The position numbers and the translations under genes were made by a program. The notes under the pieces were generated by a model. That model had not been told where the DNA came from and ran no database searches. It was given only the letters and a program-made list of their open reading frames with translations. Positions 53,907 through 63,996 of a DNA stretch of 64,000 nucleotides are shown in pieces (positions within the stretch are counted from its first letter, which is position 1; each line of letters opens with the position of its first letter). Source of the stretch: Pseudacidovorax sp. RU35E (GTDB taxonomy: Bacteria; Pseudomonadota; Gammaproteobacteria; Burkholderiales; Burkholderiaceae_C); the NCBI RefSeq assembly GCF_900156165.1, contig NZ_FTMY01000020.1:1-64000 (forward strand). Direction: 5' to 3'.

Positions 53907-56900
53907 ATGAGACTTGCACGACGGCTTCCGTCCATGGCCGCCCTGCTCGCCGCGGGCCTGACGGCCCTGGGGGCCCACGCACTGCAGATCGGCAACCTGT
54001 CGCCCCAGGGCGAAGTCGCCCGCGTGCGGCAAGTGGTGGCCAGCTTCGACCAGCCCGCCGTGCGCTTCGGCGATGCCCAGGCGCCGGCACCCCTCACCGT
54101 CAGCTGCGACAACCCGCAGGCCGGCCGCGGCAGCGGCCGCTGGACCAGCGACCGCCGCTGGGTCTGGACCTTCGAGGACGACCTGCCCGCCGGCGTGCGC
54201 TGCACCGCCAACCGCGTCGCCAACTTCAAGTCGCCCGCCGGCGACGCGCTGGCCGGCCCGCAGAGCTACGCCTTCAGCACCGGCGGCCCGGCGGTGCGCA
54301 ACCACTGGCCCAGCTACGGCAAGATCGACGAGGAACAGCTCTTCCTGTTGCAGCTGACCGGCCCGGCGACGCCGCAGAGCCTGCAGGCCAACCTGTGGTG
54401 CGCGGCCGACGACATCGGCGAGCGCATTCCCGTCAAGCTGGTCGAGGGCGACCAGCGCGCGGCGCTGATCAAGGCCCGCGGCGTCGAGAGCCTGGCGAAG
54501 AAGGAGCCGCTGCGCTTCGTCGCCCTGCAGTGCAACCGCACGCTCACGCCGGGCAGCCGGGTGCAGCTGGTGTATGGCAAGGGCGTGGCCACGCCGTCGG
54601 GTGTCGCCAACTCGGTGGAGAAGCGCCTGTCCTTCGAAGTGCGCGAGCCCTTCGCCGTCAGCTTCAGCTGCGAGCGCGAGAACGCGCAGGCCGCCTGCCT
54701 GCCGCTGCGCCCTATGACGCTGAGCTTCAACGCGCCGGTCACCCGCAAGCTCGCCAGCCAGATCGAGGCCAAGGGCGGCGGCAAGACCATCCAACCGGTG
54801 CTGGAGGACAACGGCGGCAGCGACGACGCCGTGGTCGATTCGGTCACCCTGCCCGCGCCCTTCCCCGAGCGCACGGAGTTCACCATCTCGCTGCCGCGTG
54901 GCTTCCAGGACGCCTCCGGCCGCACGCTGGGCCAGGCCGATGCCTTTCCCATGAAGACGGCGACCGGCGCGATGCCGCCGCTGGCCAAGTTCGCGGCCTC
55001 GCCCTTCGGCGTGGTCGAGCGGCTGGCCGAACCCAACGGCGTGGCGCTGATGCCCGTGACCGTGCGCCGTGTCGAGCCCGCACTGCGCGTGGAGGCACTG
55101 ACGCCCGGCAAGGTGAGCGACCTCAACCCGAAGACCGACGCCGAGATCATCGGCTGGTACCGCAAGGTGCAGCGCTACGACCAGACCACCGTCGCGCGTG
55201 ATCAGGCCCGCAAGGACAGCCGCGTCCCGCTGCCGCCGGTGGTGGACCGCGACAACGCCAAGCGCGTGGAGACCCGCGCCGTCTCGCTGCTGGCCAGCCA
55301 GAGCGGCGCCCGCCAGCTGGACATGCCCAAGTCCGATGCCGGCGACGACCGGCCCTTCGAAGTGGTCGGCATTCCGCTCACGCCGGGCTTCCATGTGCTG
55401 GAGATCGCATCGCGCAAGCTGGGCGAGGCCCTGCTGAACGAGGAATACGGCGCCAACCGCACGATGTACGTGCGCACCACGGCGCTCGCCACCAACCTGG
55501 CGGTGCACTTCAAGCTGGGCCGCGAGAACAGTCTGGCCTGGGTGACCACGCTGGACAAGGGCAAGCCGGTGGCCAACGCGCAGGTGCGCGTGTCGGACTG
55601 CCGCGGCAGGGAAATCGCCACCGCCCGCACCGACGCCAACGGCCTGGCCCGGCTGGCCGACGTGCCCTCCGATCCGACGAGTTGCGCAGGCGACGACGAC
55701 TACTACAGCGAGGCCGCCTGGTTCGTCAGCGCCCGCGCCAAGGACGACAAGGGCGTGGAAGACCTGGCCTTCGTCTGGAGCAACTGGCAGCGCGGCATCG
55801 AGCCCTGGCGTTTCAACGTGCCCACCAGCATGGATATGCAGCCCGACGTGGTGGCGCACACGGTGCTCGACCGGCCGCTGCTGCGCGCCGGCGAGACGGT
55901 GTCGATGAAGCACCTGATCCGTACCCAGACGGCGCAGGGCTTCGGCCTGCCGACCGACCGGCCGGGCCAGCTGGTCATCACGCATGTGGGCAGTGGGCAG
56001 GAGTTCACCCAGCCGATCAACTGGCGCTCGACCGGCACCGGTGGCCTGAGCGCGGAGAACACCTTCCAGGTGCCGCCTGCGGCCAAGCTGGGCGTCTACC
56101 AGATCGAGCTGCGGAGTGGCTCGGCGCCGCAGCGCGGCGAGGCCGAGGAAGACGGCGAGCGCAGCGGCCGCAGCTATTCGACCGGCCAGTTCCGCGTCGA
56201 GGAATTCCGCCTGCCGGTGCTGGAAGGCCGCGTGGCGCCCGCCGACAACAAGCCGCTGGTGGCCGTCACCAGCCTGCCGGTGGCGGTGCAGGTGAACTAC
56301 GTCTCGGGCGGGCCGGCCACCAACCTGCCGGTGCGCGTCTCGGCCATGGTGCGCGGCATGGTGCCGAACTATCCGGACTTCGATGGCTTCAGCTTCTCGC
56401 CGCCGCGCAAGGCCAGCGAGCGCTCGTCCAGCAGCGACGAGGAACAGCCCGAATCCACGCAGGACACCCGCGTCGTCGCCGACAAGCTGCCGCTGACGCT
56501 GGATCGCAGCGGCGCCGGCCGCGTCACCGTCGACAAGCTGCCCGCCACGGCCGACACCGGCCCGCGCGAGCTGCTGCTCGAAGCAAGCTATGCCGACCCC
56601 AACGGCGAGGTGCAAACGCTGCGCAGCACGCGCACGCTGTGGCCGGCCGCCGTGGTCGCCGGCATCAAGACCGAGGGCTGGGTCTCCACCGACCGGCAAC
56701 TGCGCTTCCAGGCGCTGGCGCTGGACCTGGCGGGCAAGCCCCAGCCCAACGCCAAGATCAAGGTGGAGGCCGTGGCCCGCATCACCACTACCAGCCGCAA
56801 GCGCATGGTGGGCGGCTTCTACACCTACGACAACAAGACCGAGGTCAAGCCGCTGGGCACCGTGTGCAACGGCCAGAGCGACAGCCGCGGCCTGCTGCTG

Positions 56901-59897
56901 TGCGAGGCGCAGATCAAGGAGGCAGGCGAGGTCGAACTGGTCGCCACCGCCACCGACGGCGAGGGCCGCGCAAGCCGTGCCGCCGGCTCGGTGTGGGTGA
57001 CCAGGCAGGGCGAGCTGTGGTTCGGCGGCGAGGACAACGACCGCATCGACGTGCTGCCCGAGAAGAAGACCTACCAGCCCGGCGAGGTCGCCAAGTTCCA
57101 GGTGCGCAGCCCCTTCCGCTTTGCGACCGCGCTGGTGTCGGTGGAGCGCGAGGGCGTGCTCGACACGCAGGTGGTGCAGCTCAACGGCCAGGACCCGACG
57201 GTCAACCTCACCATCAAGCCCGAGTGGGGCCCGAACGTGTACGTCAGCGTGCTGGCCTTGCGCGGCCGGCTGCGCGAGGTGCCGTGGTATTCCTTCTTCA
57301 GCTGGGGCTGGAAGGCGCCGCGCGAGTGGTGGACGGCCTTCTGGGTCGAGGGCCGCGAGTACGTGGCGCCGACGGCGATGGTGGACCTGTCCAAGCCGGC
57401 CTACCGGCTGGGCGTGGCCGAGATCCGCGTCGGCACCGAGGCGCACCGCCTGGACGTGAAGGTGGCCACCGACCAGCCCAAGTACACCGTGCGCGGCAAG
57501 GCGCAGGTCACCATCACCGCCCGCCTCCCCGATGGCAAGCCCGCCGCCGGCGCCGAGGTGGCGCTGGCCGCCGTCGACCAGGCGCTGCTGGAGCTGATGC
57601 CCAACGACAGCTGGAAGCTGCTGGACGCCATGCTGCAGCGGCGCAGTTGGGGCGTGTCGACCTCGACCGCGCAGATGGAGATCGTCGGCCGCCGGCACTA
57701 CGGCAAGAAGGCCGTGCCCGCGGGCGGCGGCGGCGGCAAGGCCGCCACGCGCGAGCTGCTGGACACGCTGCTGCTGTGGAACCCGCGCGTGGTGCTGGAT
57801 GCCAACGGCCAGGCCACGGTGACGGTGCCGCTGAACGACGCGCTCACCACCTTCCGCATCGTGGCCGTGGCCGACTCGGGCACCAACCTGTTCGGCACCG
57901 GCGAGGCCACCATCCAGAGCACGCAGGACCTGCAGATCATCAGCGGCCTGCCGCCGCTGGTGCGCGAGGACGACGCCTACCGCGCCCAGTTCACGCTGCG
58001 CAACACCACGGCCAAGCCGATGAAGGTGGAGGTGTCGCCGCGCGCCACGCTGCTGAAGCTGGCGCCGCGCACGGTGGACATCCCGGCCGGCGAATCACGC
58101 GAGCTGGCCTGGGACGTGACCGCGCCCGCCCAACTGGGCCAGACGCGAGCCGAGGCCATCCTGTGGGAGATCGAGGCCAAGGACGTTTCGGGCAACGCGC
58201 GCGACGCGCTCAAGGCCAGCCAGCGCATCCTGCCGGCCGTGCCGGTGACGGTGCAGCAGGCCACGCTGGCGCAGGTGGACGGGATGTTCACGCTCGACGT
58301 GCAGGCGCCCGCCGGCGCCCTGCCCGGCCGCGGCGGCATCCAGCTGGCGCTGCAGCCGCGGCTGGCCGAGGGCCTGCCCGGCGTGCGCGACTGGTTCGCC
58401 CGCTATCCCTTCGCCTGTCTGGAGCAGAAGACCAGCAAGTCCATCGGCCTGCGCGACGGCAAGCTGTGGCAGTCGGTGGCGGCGCAGATCCCCGGCTACC
58501 TGGACGGCGACGGCCTGGCGAGCTACTTCCCGCCGCAGGGCGGCGATGCCAACCGGGGCAGCGACATCCTGACCAGCTACCTGCTGGCCGCGACCAACGA
58601 GGCGGCGGGACTGGACCCGGCCTTCGCCCTGCCCGATGCGGTGCGCACACCGATGGAGAACGGCCTGATCGCCTTCGTCGAAGGCCGCATCCAGCGCGAT
58701 TTCTGGAGCCCCCGCAAGGACCTGGACGTGCGCAAGCTGGCCGCCCTGGAGGCGCTGTCGCGCTACGGCCGCGCCACCGGCGCCATGACCGGCAGCCTGA
58801 CCATCGCGCCCAACCAGTGGCCCACCAGCGCCGTGATCGACTGGATCAACGTGCTGCGCCGCGTGAAGGACGTGCCCCAGCGCGAACAGCGCCTGCGCGA
58901 GGCCGATCAGGTGCTGCGCGCACGCCTGTCGTACCAGGGCACCAAGCTGATCTTCAGCACCGAGCAGGACGACTACTGGTGGTGGCTGATGGCGGGCGGC
59001 GACGTCAACACCGCGCGCCTGCTGCTCACCGTGATGGACGACCCGGCCTGGAAGGACGACCTGGGCCGCATTGCCGCCGGCTTCATCGGCCGCCAGCAGC
59101 GCGGCGCCTGGGCCACGACCACGGCCAACCTGTGGGGCGGCCTGGCGCTGGAGAAGTTCAGCCGCGCCTTCGAGAGCGCGCCCGTGACGGGCGTGACCGG
59201 CGCCACCCTGGGCGATGCCAAGGCCCAGGTGGACTGGGCCCGCGTCGAGCGCGTCAAGGCCAGCGACCCGACGGGCGCGCCGCATCAGGCCAGCGCCATC
59301 GGCGCCCCGGCCGCCACCGGCATGCTGCGCAACAACACCATGAGCCTGCCCTGGCCCGTCGGCGAGGGCCGCGGCACGCTGCTGGTCACGCAGCAGGGCA
59401 GCGGCCGGCCGTGGCTCACGGTGCAGTCGATGGCCGCCGTGCCGCTGACCGCGCCGGTGGCGGCGGGCTACACCCTCAAGAAGACCATCACGCCGGTCGA
59501 GCAGGCCACCGCTGGCCGCTACAGCCGCGGCGACGTGCTGCGCGTGGCGCTGGAGGTGAATGCCAGCACCGACATGACCTGGGTGGTGATCAGCGACCCG
59601 ATCCCGGGTGGCGCCACCATCCTGGGCAGCGGGCTGGGCCGCGATTCGCAGATCGCGACGCAGGGCGAGAAGTCGGCCTCCGGCCGCGCCGCGCCGGCCT
59701 TCGAGGAACGCAGCTTCGAGGCCTTCCGCAGCTACTACGAGTACCTGCCCAAGGGCGTGGTGAAGACGGAATACACCGTACGCCTGAACAACGTGGGCGA
59801 CTTCGCCCTGCCGCCCAGCCGCGTTGAGGCGATGTACGCGCCGGAGATGTACGGCATGGTGCCGAATGCGCGGATGAAGGTGGAGGTCAAACCATGA
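53907..59897 (+). CDS. Alpha-2-macroglobulin family protein, about 2000 residues, with CLEQ thioester motif
   Basis: A 1996-residue periplasmic protein with a Sec signal peptide (MRLARRLPSMAALLAAGLTA, cleavage near AHALQ). Its extended tail of repeated macroglobulin domains is followed by the complement-like region. The segment PFACLEQKTSKSIG (Cys1504) matches the CxEQ thioester motif used by alpha-2-macroglobulins to trap proteases covalently. No lipobox is visible, unlike the E. coli lipoprotein form. No penicillin-binding protein 1C gene follows in this window, which is the usual partner. It is longer than the 1500-1650-residue E. coli homologues. A periplasmic protease trap is the likely role. 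The gene is divergent from opgC. Confidence 0.92.
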   Translation: MRLARRLPSMAALLAAGLTALGAHALQIGNLSPQGEVARVRQVVASFDQPAVRFGDAQAPAPLTVSCDNPQAGRGSGRWTSDRRWVWTFEDDLPAGVRCTANRVANFKSPAGDALAGPQSYAFSTGGPAVRNHWPSYGKIDEEQLFLLQLTGPATPQSLQANLWCAADDIGERIPVKLVEGDQRAALIKARGVESLAKKEPLRFVALQCNRTLTPGSRVQLVYGKGVATPSGVANSVEKRLSFEVREPFAVSFSCERENAQAACLPLRPMTLSFNAPVTRKLASQIEAKGGGKTIQPVLEDNGGSDDAVVDSVTLPAPFPERTEFTISLPRGFQDASGRTLGQADAFPMKTATGAMPPLAKFAASPFGVVERLAEPNGVALMPVTVRRVEPALRVEALTPGKVSDLNPKTDAEIIGWYRKVQRYDQTTVARDQARKDSRVPLPPVVDRDNAKRVETRAVSLLASQSGARQLDMPKSDAGDDRPFEVVGIPLTPGFHVLEIASRKLGEALLNEEYGANRTMYVRTTALATNLAVHFKLGRENSLAWVTTLDKGKPVANAQVRVSDCRGREIATARTDANGLARLADVPSDPTSCAGDDDYYSEAAWFVSARAKDDKGVEDLAFVWSNWQRGIEPWRFNVPTSMDMQPDVVAHTVLDRPLLRAGETVSMKHLIRTQTAQGFGLPTDRPGQLVITHVGSGQEFTQPINWRSTGTGGLSAENTFQVPPAAKLGVYQIELRSGSAPQRGEAEEDGERSGRSYSTGQFRVEEFRLPVLEGRVAPADNKPLVAVTSLPVAVQVNYVSGGPATNLPVRVSAMVRGMVPNYPDFDGFSFSPPRKASERSSSSDEEQPESTQDTRVVADKLPLTLDRSGAGRVTVDKLPATADTGPRELLLEASYADPNGEVQTLRSTRTLWPAAVVAGIKTEGWVSTDRQLRFQALALDLAGKPQPNAKIKVEAVARITTTSRKRMVGGFYTYDNKTEVKPLGTVCNGQSDSRGLLLCEAQIKEAGEVELVATATDGEGRASRAAGSVWVTRQGELWFGGEDNDRIDVLPEKKTYQPGEVAKFQVRSPFRFATALVSVEREGVLDTQVVQLNGQDPTVNLTIKPEWGPNVYVSVLALRGRLREVPWYSFFSWGWKAPREWWTAFWVEGREYVAPTAMVDLSKPAYRLGVAEIRVGTEAHRLDVKVATDQPKYTVRGKAQVTITARLPDGKPAAGAEVALAAVDQALLELMPNDSWKLLDAMLQRRSWGVSTSTAQMEIVGRRHYGKKAVPAGGGGGKAATRELLDTLLLWNPRVVLDANGQATVTVPLNDALTTFRIVAVADSGTNLFGTGEATIQSTQDLQIISGLPPLVREDDAYRAQFTLRNTTAKPMKVEVSPRATLLKLAPRTVDIPAGESRELAWDVTAPAQLGQTRAEAILWEIEAKDVSGNARDALKASQRILPAVPVTVQQATLAQVDGMFTLDVQAPAGALPGRGGIQLALQPRLAEGLPGVRDWFARYPFACLEQKTSKSIGLRDGKLWQSVAAQIPGYLDGDGLASYFPPQGGDANRGSDILTSYLLAATNEAAGLDPAFALPDAVRTPMENGLIAFVEGRIQRDFWSPRKDLDVRKLAALEALSRYGRATGAMTGSLTIAPNQWPTSAVIDWINVLRRVKDVPQREQRLREADQVLRARLSYQGTKLIFSTEQDDYWWWLMAGGDVNTARLLLTVMDDPAWKDDLGRIAAGFIGRQQRGAWATTTANLWGGLALEKFSRAFESAPVTGVTGATLGDAKAQVDWARVERVKASDPTGAPHQASAIGAPAATGMLRNNTMSLPWPVGEGRGTLLVTQQGSGRPWLTVQSMAAVPLTAPVAAGYTLKKTITPVEQATAGRYSRGDVLRVALEVNASTDMTWVVISDPIPGGATILGSGLGRDSQIATQGEKSASGRAAPAFEERSFEAFRSYYEYLPKGVVKTEYTVRLNNVGDFALPPSRVEAMYAPEMYGMVPNARMKVEVKP

Positions 59898-59959
59898 GCG
59901 CCCGCCCGGCCGCTCCGAAGGGCGCTCGCACCGTAGCGCGCCAGCGCGGAGGCTTTTGA

Positions 59960-60229
59960 ATGACCATCGAGCTCGAACGGGACCAGCGCCAGGACGCCGT
60001 GGCCTCCATCGAGCGCTACTTCGCCGAGAACATGGAGGAGCGCATCGGCAACATCGCGGCCGGCGCCCTGCTCAACTTCTTCCTGGAGGAGATCGGTCCG
60101 CTGGTCTACAACCAGGCGGTGGCCGAGGTGCAGGAGCGCCTCGCCCGCCGTGTGGCCGAGATTGACCTGGAGGTGCACGAGGACCCGTTCACCTATTGGC
60201 AGAAGCAGGGCAAGGGCAAGCGCAAGTAG
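59960..60229 (+). CDS. DUF2164 family small protein
   Basis: An 89-residue protein of the DUF2164 type, recognisable by the pattern AVASIERYFAENMEERIGNI and AGALLNFFLEEIGPLVYNQAVAEVQERL. It is mostly helical, with a basic tail (QGKGKRK). It follows the macroglobulin gene after 62 bases that contain an 8-base inverted repeat (GAGCGCCC at 59896 and GGGCGCTC at 59920), which might attenuate read-through. Function unknown. Confidence 0.88.
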   Translation: MTIELERDQRQDAVASIERYFAENMEERIGNIAAGALLNFFLEEIGPLVYNQAVAEVQERLARRVAEIDLEVHEDPFTYWQKQGKGKRK

Positions 60230-60276
60230 ACCTCCAGCAGGGGAGATGGGGCGCGCTGGGATAATCCGCGCCCACC

Positions 60277-62274
60277 ATGTCGCTCCTGCCCCACCAGCTC
60301 GAACTGCTCTCCCCTGCCCGCGACGCCGACATCGGCATCGAGGCCATCAACCATGGCGCCGATGCCGTCTACATCGGCGGCCCGGCCTTCGGCGCGCGGG
60401 CCGGCGCGGGCAACGACATGCAGGGGCTGGAGCGGCTGATCCGCCATGCGCACCGCTTCGGCAGCCGTATCTTCATCACGCTCAACACCATCCTGCGCGA
60501 CGACGAGCTCGAAGCCGCGCGCCGCATGGCCTGGCAGGTGTACGAGGCCGGGGCCGATGCGCTGATCATCCAGGACATGGGCCTGCTGGAGCTGGACCTG
60601 CCGCCCATCCAGCTGCATGCCAGCACGCAGACCGACATCCGCACGCCCGAGAAGGCGCGCTTTCTGCAGGACGCCGGACTGTCGCAGATCGTGCTGGCGC
60701 GCGAGCTGACGGTGCAGCAGATCGCCGCCGTACGCGCCGCCACCGACCCCAGCCGCTGCACCATCGAGTTCTTCATCCACGGCGCGCTGTGCGTGGCCTA
60801 CAGCGGCCAGTGCTACATCAGCCATGCCCACACCGGCCGCAGCGCCAACCGCGGCGACTGCTCGCAGGCCTGCCGCCTGCCCTACCAGGTGATCGACGAC
60901 GCGGGCCGCTTCGTGGCGCACGACAAGCACGTGCTGTCGATGAAGGACAACAACCAGTCCGACAACCTGCGGGTGCTGATCGACGCCGGCGTGCGCAGCT
61001 TCAAGATCGAAGGCCGCTACAAGGACATGGCCTACGTCAAGAACATCACGGCCCACTACCGCCGGCTGCTGGACGGGATCATCGAGGAGCGCGAAGGCGG
61101 CGCCGCGCCGCTGGCCCGCGCGTCGAGCGGCAGCACCCGCTTCTTCTTCGACCCGGACCCGGAACAGAACTTCAACCGCGAGTTCACCGACTACTTCGTC
61201 AACGGCCGGAAGCAGGACATCGGCGCCTTCGACACGCCCAAGAACCCCGGCCGTGCCATCGGCTGGGTGACGCAGACGGGCCCCAACTGGTTCGAGCTGG
61301 AAACCGCCGACCATGCCGCCGTGCTGCACAACGGCGACGGCCTGTGCTACTACGACCTGCAGCGCGAGTTGGTGGGCGTGGCCATCAACCGCGCCGAGGC
61401 GGTGGGCAAGCCGGGCGCCGGCAAGTGGCGCGTGTTCCCCAAGGACCCGATGGACGGCTTCAGGGACCTGCGCCGCGGCACCGAGCTCAACCGCAACCGC
61501 GACATGGACTGGGTGCGCATGCTCGACAAGAAGTCGAGCGAACGCCGCATCGGCCTGTGGGCGCATCTGGCCGAGACGCCCAAGGGCTTGGCGCTGACGC
61601 TGACCGACGAGGACGGTTTCGTCGGCGCCGCCGACCTCACCCTCCCGCACGAGCCCGCCAGCGACGCCGCGAAAGCCGAGGCCAGCCTGCGCGACCAACT
61701 GGGCCGCTTCGGCAACACCGTGTTCGAACTCATCGACCTGCAGCTGGCGCTGTCGCAGCCCTGGTTCGTGCCGGCCTCTCAGCTCAACGCGTTGCGGCGT
61801 GAGGCAACGGACGCGCTGGAATCGGCGCGGGCCGCGGGCTTCCAGCGCCTGCCGCGCGCCCAGCCGGTGGAGCCGCCCGTGCCCTACCCCGAGGACTCGC
61901 TGAGCTACCTGGCCAACGTCTTCAACCAGAAGGCTCACGACTTCTACGCCCGCCACGGCGTGAAGGTGATCGACGCCGCCTACGAGAGCCAGGAAGAGGA
62001 AGGCGAGGTGAGCCTGATGATCACCAAGCACTGCGTGCGCTTCTCGCTGAGCCTGTGCCCCAAGCAGGCCAAGGGCGTGATCGGCGTCAAGGGCACCATC
62101 AAGGCCGAGCCGCTGCACCTGGTCAACGGCAAGGAGAAGCTCACCCTGCGCTTCGACTGCAAGCCCTGCGAGATGCACGTGGTCGGCCGCATGAAGCGCT
62201 CGGTGCTGCAGCAGCAGCGCAAGGAGATGGAGGCGGTGCCGATGCAGTTCTATCGAACGCGACCGACCGCCTGA
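60277..62274 (+). CDS. rlhA: Peptidase U32 family protein RlhA-like (23S rRNA C2501 hydroxylation)
   Basis: A 665-residue U32 protein, close in length to E. coli RlhA (about 650). The family signature EFFIHGALCVAYSGQCYIS is present, and the nearby cysteine cluster (CSQACRLPYQV) fits an iron-sulfur site. The C-terminal half has further conserved Cys (CVRFSLSLCPKQAKG, LRFDCKPCEMHVVG). U32 proteins of this kind hydroxylate nucleotides using prephenate-derived chemistry; RlhA acts on 23S rRNA. TrhP (tRNA hydroxylation) is the shorter relative and less likely on length. The ATG 60277 is 47 bases after the DUF2164 stop. Confidence 0.88.
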   Translation: MSLLPHQLELLSPARDADIGIEAINHGADAVYIGGPAFGARAGAGNDMQGLERLIRHAHRFGSRIFITLNTILRDDELEAARRMAWQVYEAGADALIIQDMGLLELDLPPIQLHASTQTDIRTPEKARFLQDAGLSQIVLARELTVQQIAAVRAATDPSRCTIEFFIHGALCVAYSGQCYISHAHTGRSANRGDCSQACRLPYQVIDDAGRFVAHDKHVLSMKDNNQSDNLRVLIDAGVRSFKIEGRYKDMAYVKNITAHYRRLLDGIIEEREGGAAPLARASSGSTRFFFDPDPEQNFNREFTDYFVNGRKQDIGAFDTPKNPGRAIGWVTQTGPNWFELETADHAAVLHNGDGLCYYDLQRELVGVAINRAEAVGKPGAGKWRVFPKDPMDGFRDLRRGTELNRNRDMDWVRMLDKKSSERRIGLWAHLAETPKGLALTLTDEDGFVGAADLTLPHEPASDAAKAEASLRDQLGRFGNTVFELIDLQLALSQPWFVPASQLNALRREATDALESARAAGFQRLPRAQPVEPPVPYPEDSLSYLANVFNQKAHDFYARHGVKVIDAAYESQEEEGEVSLMITKHCVRFSLSLCPKQAKGVIGVKGTIKAEPLHLVNGKEKLTLRFDCKPCEMHVVGRMKRSVLQQQRKEMEAVPMQFYRTRPTA

Positions 62275-62320
62275 GGACGAAGCGGGAGCAGCCGCGCTCG
62301 CGGCGCTTCGCGACACGCAG

Positions 62321-62917
62321 TCAAAGCCGCTGCGCGGGAATGCCCCGTGGCGGCACGAGCGGCCGGCGCGCGGCGCGGCTGGGCGCGGGCAGATCGGGCG
62401 GCAGGGCATCGATGGCCTCGTCACTCATGGCCTGTCGGGCCCGGGCGGCGGCCCATTCCTTTTCACGCGCGACCTGCGCCGCCTGCGCGGCCTCTTCGCT
62501 GCCGGCCACGGGCGGGGCCACGCCCGGCCCGGCTGCCGGCGGCCAGGTGGGCGTCGTAGGCGCAGGCGTGGGCACCGGTGGCAGCGGAGACGCCGCCGTC
62601 CAGCCATAAGCGGCCAGGGCGGCGCGCAGGTACTCGCGCAGCTCGGCGGACTGCCGCCCCTCACGCTCGGCCTGCTCGCGGCTGTGGAATTCGAGCTCGA
62701 CCTGGATCGCCTGCTGCACGCTCTGGGGCACGCGCTGCTGCTCCTGCCGCAGGGTGGCGAACTGCGGGGCGAGCCGCGCCTCCAGCACCTGGGCGGCGGC
62801 GCCGCAGAGCCGGCGCCAGCCAAGCGCCAGGACGACCGTCGCGCCCAATGCGCCGCCGAGTCCCAACAACGCCACCGCCCCGGCGATGACCATCCATTCG
62901 TCCATGCTTGGATTCAT
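62321..62917 (-). CDS. Membrane-anchored protein of unknown function coupled to tssA
   Basis: A 198-residue protein. One N-terminal membrane helix (about residues 8-30, VIAGAVALLGLGGALGATVVLAL) is followed by a helical coiled-coil-like region rich in Gln, Glu and Arg, a Pro-rich linker (PLPPVPTPAPTTPTWPP) and a basic C-terminus. Its start ATG 62917 overlaps the tssA stop by four bases (ATGA), so it is translationally coupled to a type VI secretion gene. I cannot place it in a known Tss family. Confidence 0.75.
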   Translation of the reverse strand: MNPSMDEWMVIAGAVALLGLGGALGATVVLALGWRRLCGAAAQVLEARLAPQFATLRQEQQRVPQSVQQAIQVELEFHSREQAEREGRQSAELREYLRAALAAYGWTAASPLPPVPTPAPTTPTWPPAAGPGVAPPVAGSEEAAQAAQVAREKEWAAARARQAMSDEAIDALPPDLPAPSRAARRPLVPPRGIPAQRL

Positions 62918-63996
62918 GCCCGGCCTCCCTGCGACTCTTCGTCCGCGGCTTCCCAGCGGCGCAGCAGGTCGAGCGGCACCCAATCAGCGACTTCGCTGAA
63001 CCGGCGACCGACCATGCGCTCGCCCAGCCGCAACAGGGCGGGAACCGGACTGCTGGGCTCGTGCAGCTCGAACCATTCGCGCGACTGCCGGATCGCCTCC
63101 AGGGCGTCCTCGCGCGTCACCGGCCGGGCCGCGGCCACGATACCGACAGCCAGGCGCCGCTCGGCCGGCGCGCCGGGCTGGGCCGGCATCAGCAGAGGCG
63201 CGCCGGTCGCCGCTGCAACGGCGTCCAGGTCTTCGGCAGAGGGCACGAAGACCTCCAGCAGTTGCAGCAGTGGCTGCAAGTCCGGCGCCAGGTCGCCAAG
63301 CTGGCTGCGCGCCCAGGCTGCCACCGCCTGGGCATGGCGGCAGGCGGCTGCTAACTGATGCACCGGCACCTCGGGGTTGCCCTGCGCCGCCCGCCGCAGC
63401 GCCGTGAGCTGCCGCCGCACCGAATCCGGCGAGCGCGCGCCCTCGGGCCGCGGCATGGCGAAGGCCCGCTCCACGTCGCGCACGCTCAGGGCCACACCCG
63501 CCCCGGTGTCGACCGTGATCTCGCGGATGTCGGCAAGCAGCCCCTGCGGATCGGCCAGCGCGGCGAGCGCATTGGCGCGGACGGCGGGTTCGTGCTCGCC
63601 GTCGATGCGCGTCTGCGGATGGATGTCGTCCGGCCAGGCCCGCAGTGCCTGCACCAGCATCTCAAGCCCCTGCAAAAGGCCGGCCGCCTGGCCCAGCCGC
63701 GCCCGCGCCCGGGTCAGGCAGATGAGCAGGTGCAGGTCCTTGGTGCGCAGCAGCAGGCGCCGGCAGTCGCGCTCGACCTCGGCCCAGTTGGGCCCATCGG
63801 GCGCATCGATGAAGCTGCCGTACTGGGCCTCGCCACGCGGCTGCAGACGGGTCCACAGCATGGCGTATTCCGGGTCGTACTCCAGGTTGGGGCCGCAGGG
63901 GTCGGTGTCGCTGACGGGCAGCAGCCAGTCGGCCGAGGCGATCACTGTCTGGCGCACGGCGAGCGGCGGCGTTGGGGAAGCGAGAGCGTGGGTCAT
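62914..63996 (-). CDS. tssA: Type VI secretion system protein TssA
   Basis: A 360-residue TssA/ImpA protein. The ImpA N-terminal domain is clear: LLPVSDTDPCGPNLEYDPEY, followed by DGPNWAEVERDCRRLLLRTKDLHLLICLTRARARLGQAAGLLQGLE and HPQTRIDGEHEPAVRANALAAL. TssA organises the baseplate or distal cap and primes tail-sheath growth. The C-terminal region (REDALEAIRQSREWFELHEPSSPVPALLRLGERMVGRRFSEVADWVP) is the short TssA type. It starts at ATG 63996, four bases from the window edge, so the rest of the type VI cluster is expected beyond it. Confidence 0.95.
   Translation of the reverse strand: MTHALASPTPPLAVRQTVIASADWLLPVSDTDPCGPNLEYDPEYAMLWTRLQPRGEAQYGSFIDAPDGPNWAEVERDCRRLLLRTKDLHLLICLTRARARLGQAAGLLQGLEMLVQALRAWPDDIHPQTRIDGEHEPAVRANALAALADPQGLLADIREITVDTGAGVALSVRDVERAFAMPRPEGARSPDSVRRQLTALRRAAQGNPEVPVHQLAAACRHAQAVAAWARSQLGDLAPDLQPLLQLLEVFVPSAEDLDAVAAATGAPLLMPAQPGAPAERRLAVGIVAAARPVTREDALEAIRQSREWFELHEPSSPVPALLRLGERMVGRRFSEVADWVPLDLLRRWEAADEESQGGRA

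Noticed and set aside
53892-57698. 1268-residue minus-strand frame opposite the macroglobulin
   Set aside because: It is a shadow of the macroglobulin gene, whose signal peptide, macroglobulin domains and CLEQ motif define the true frame.
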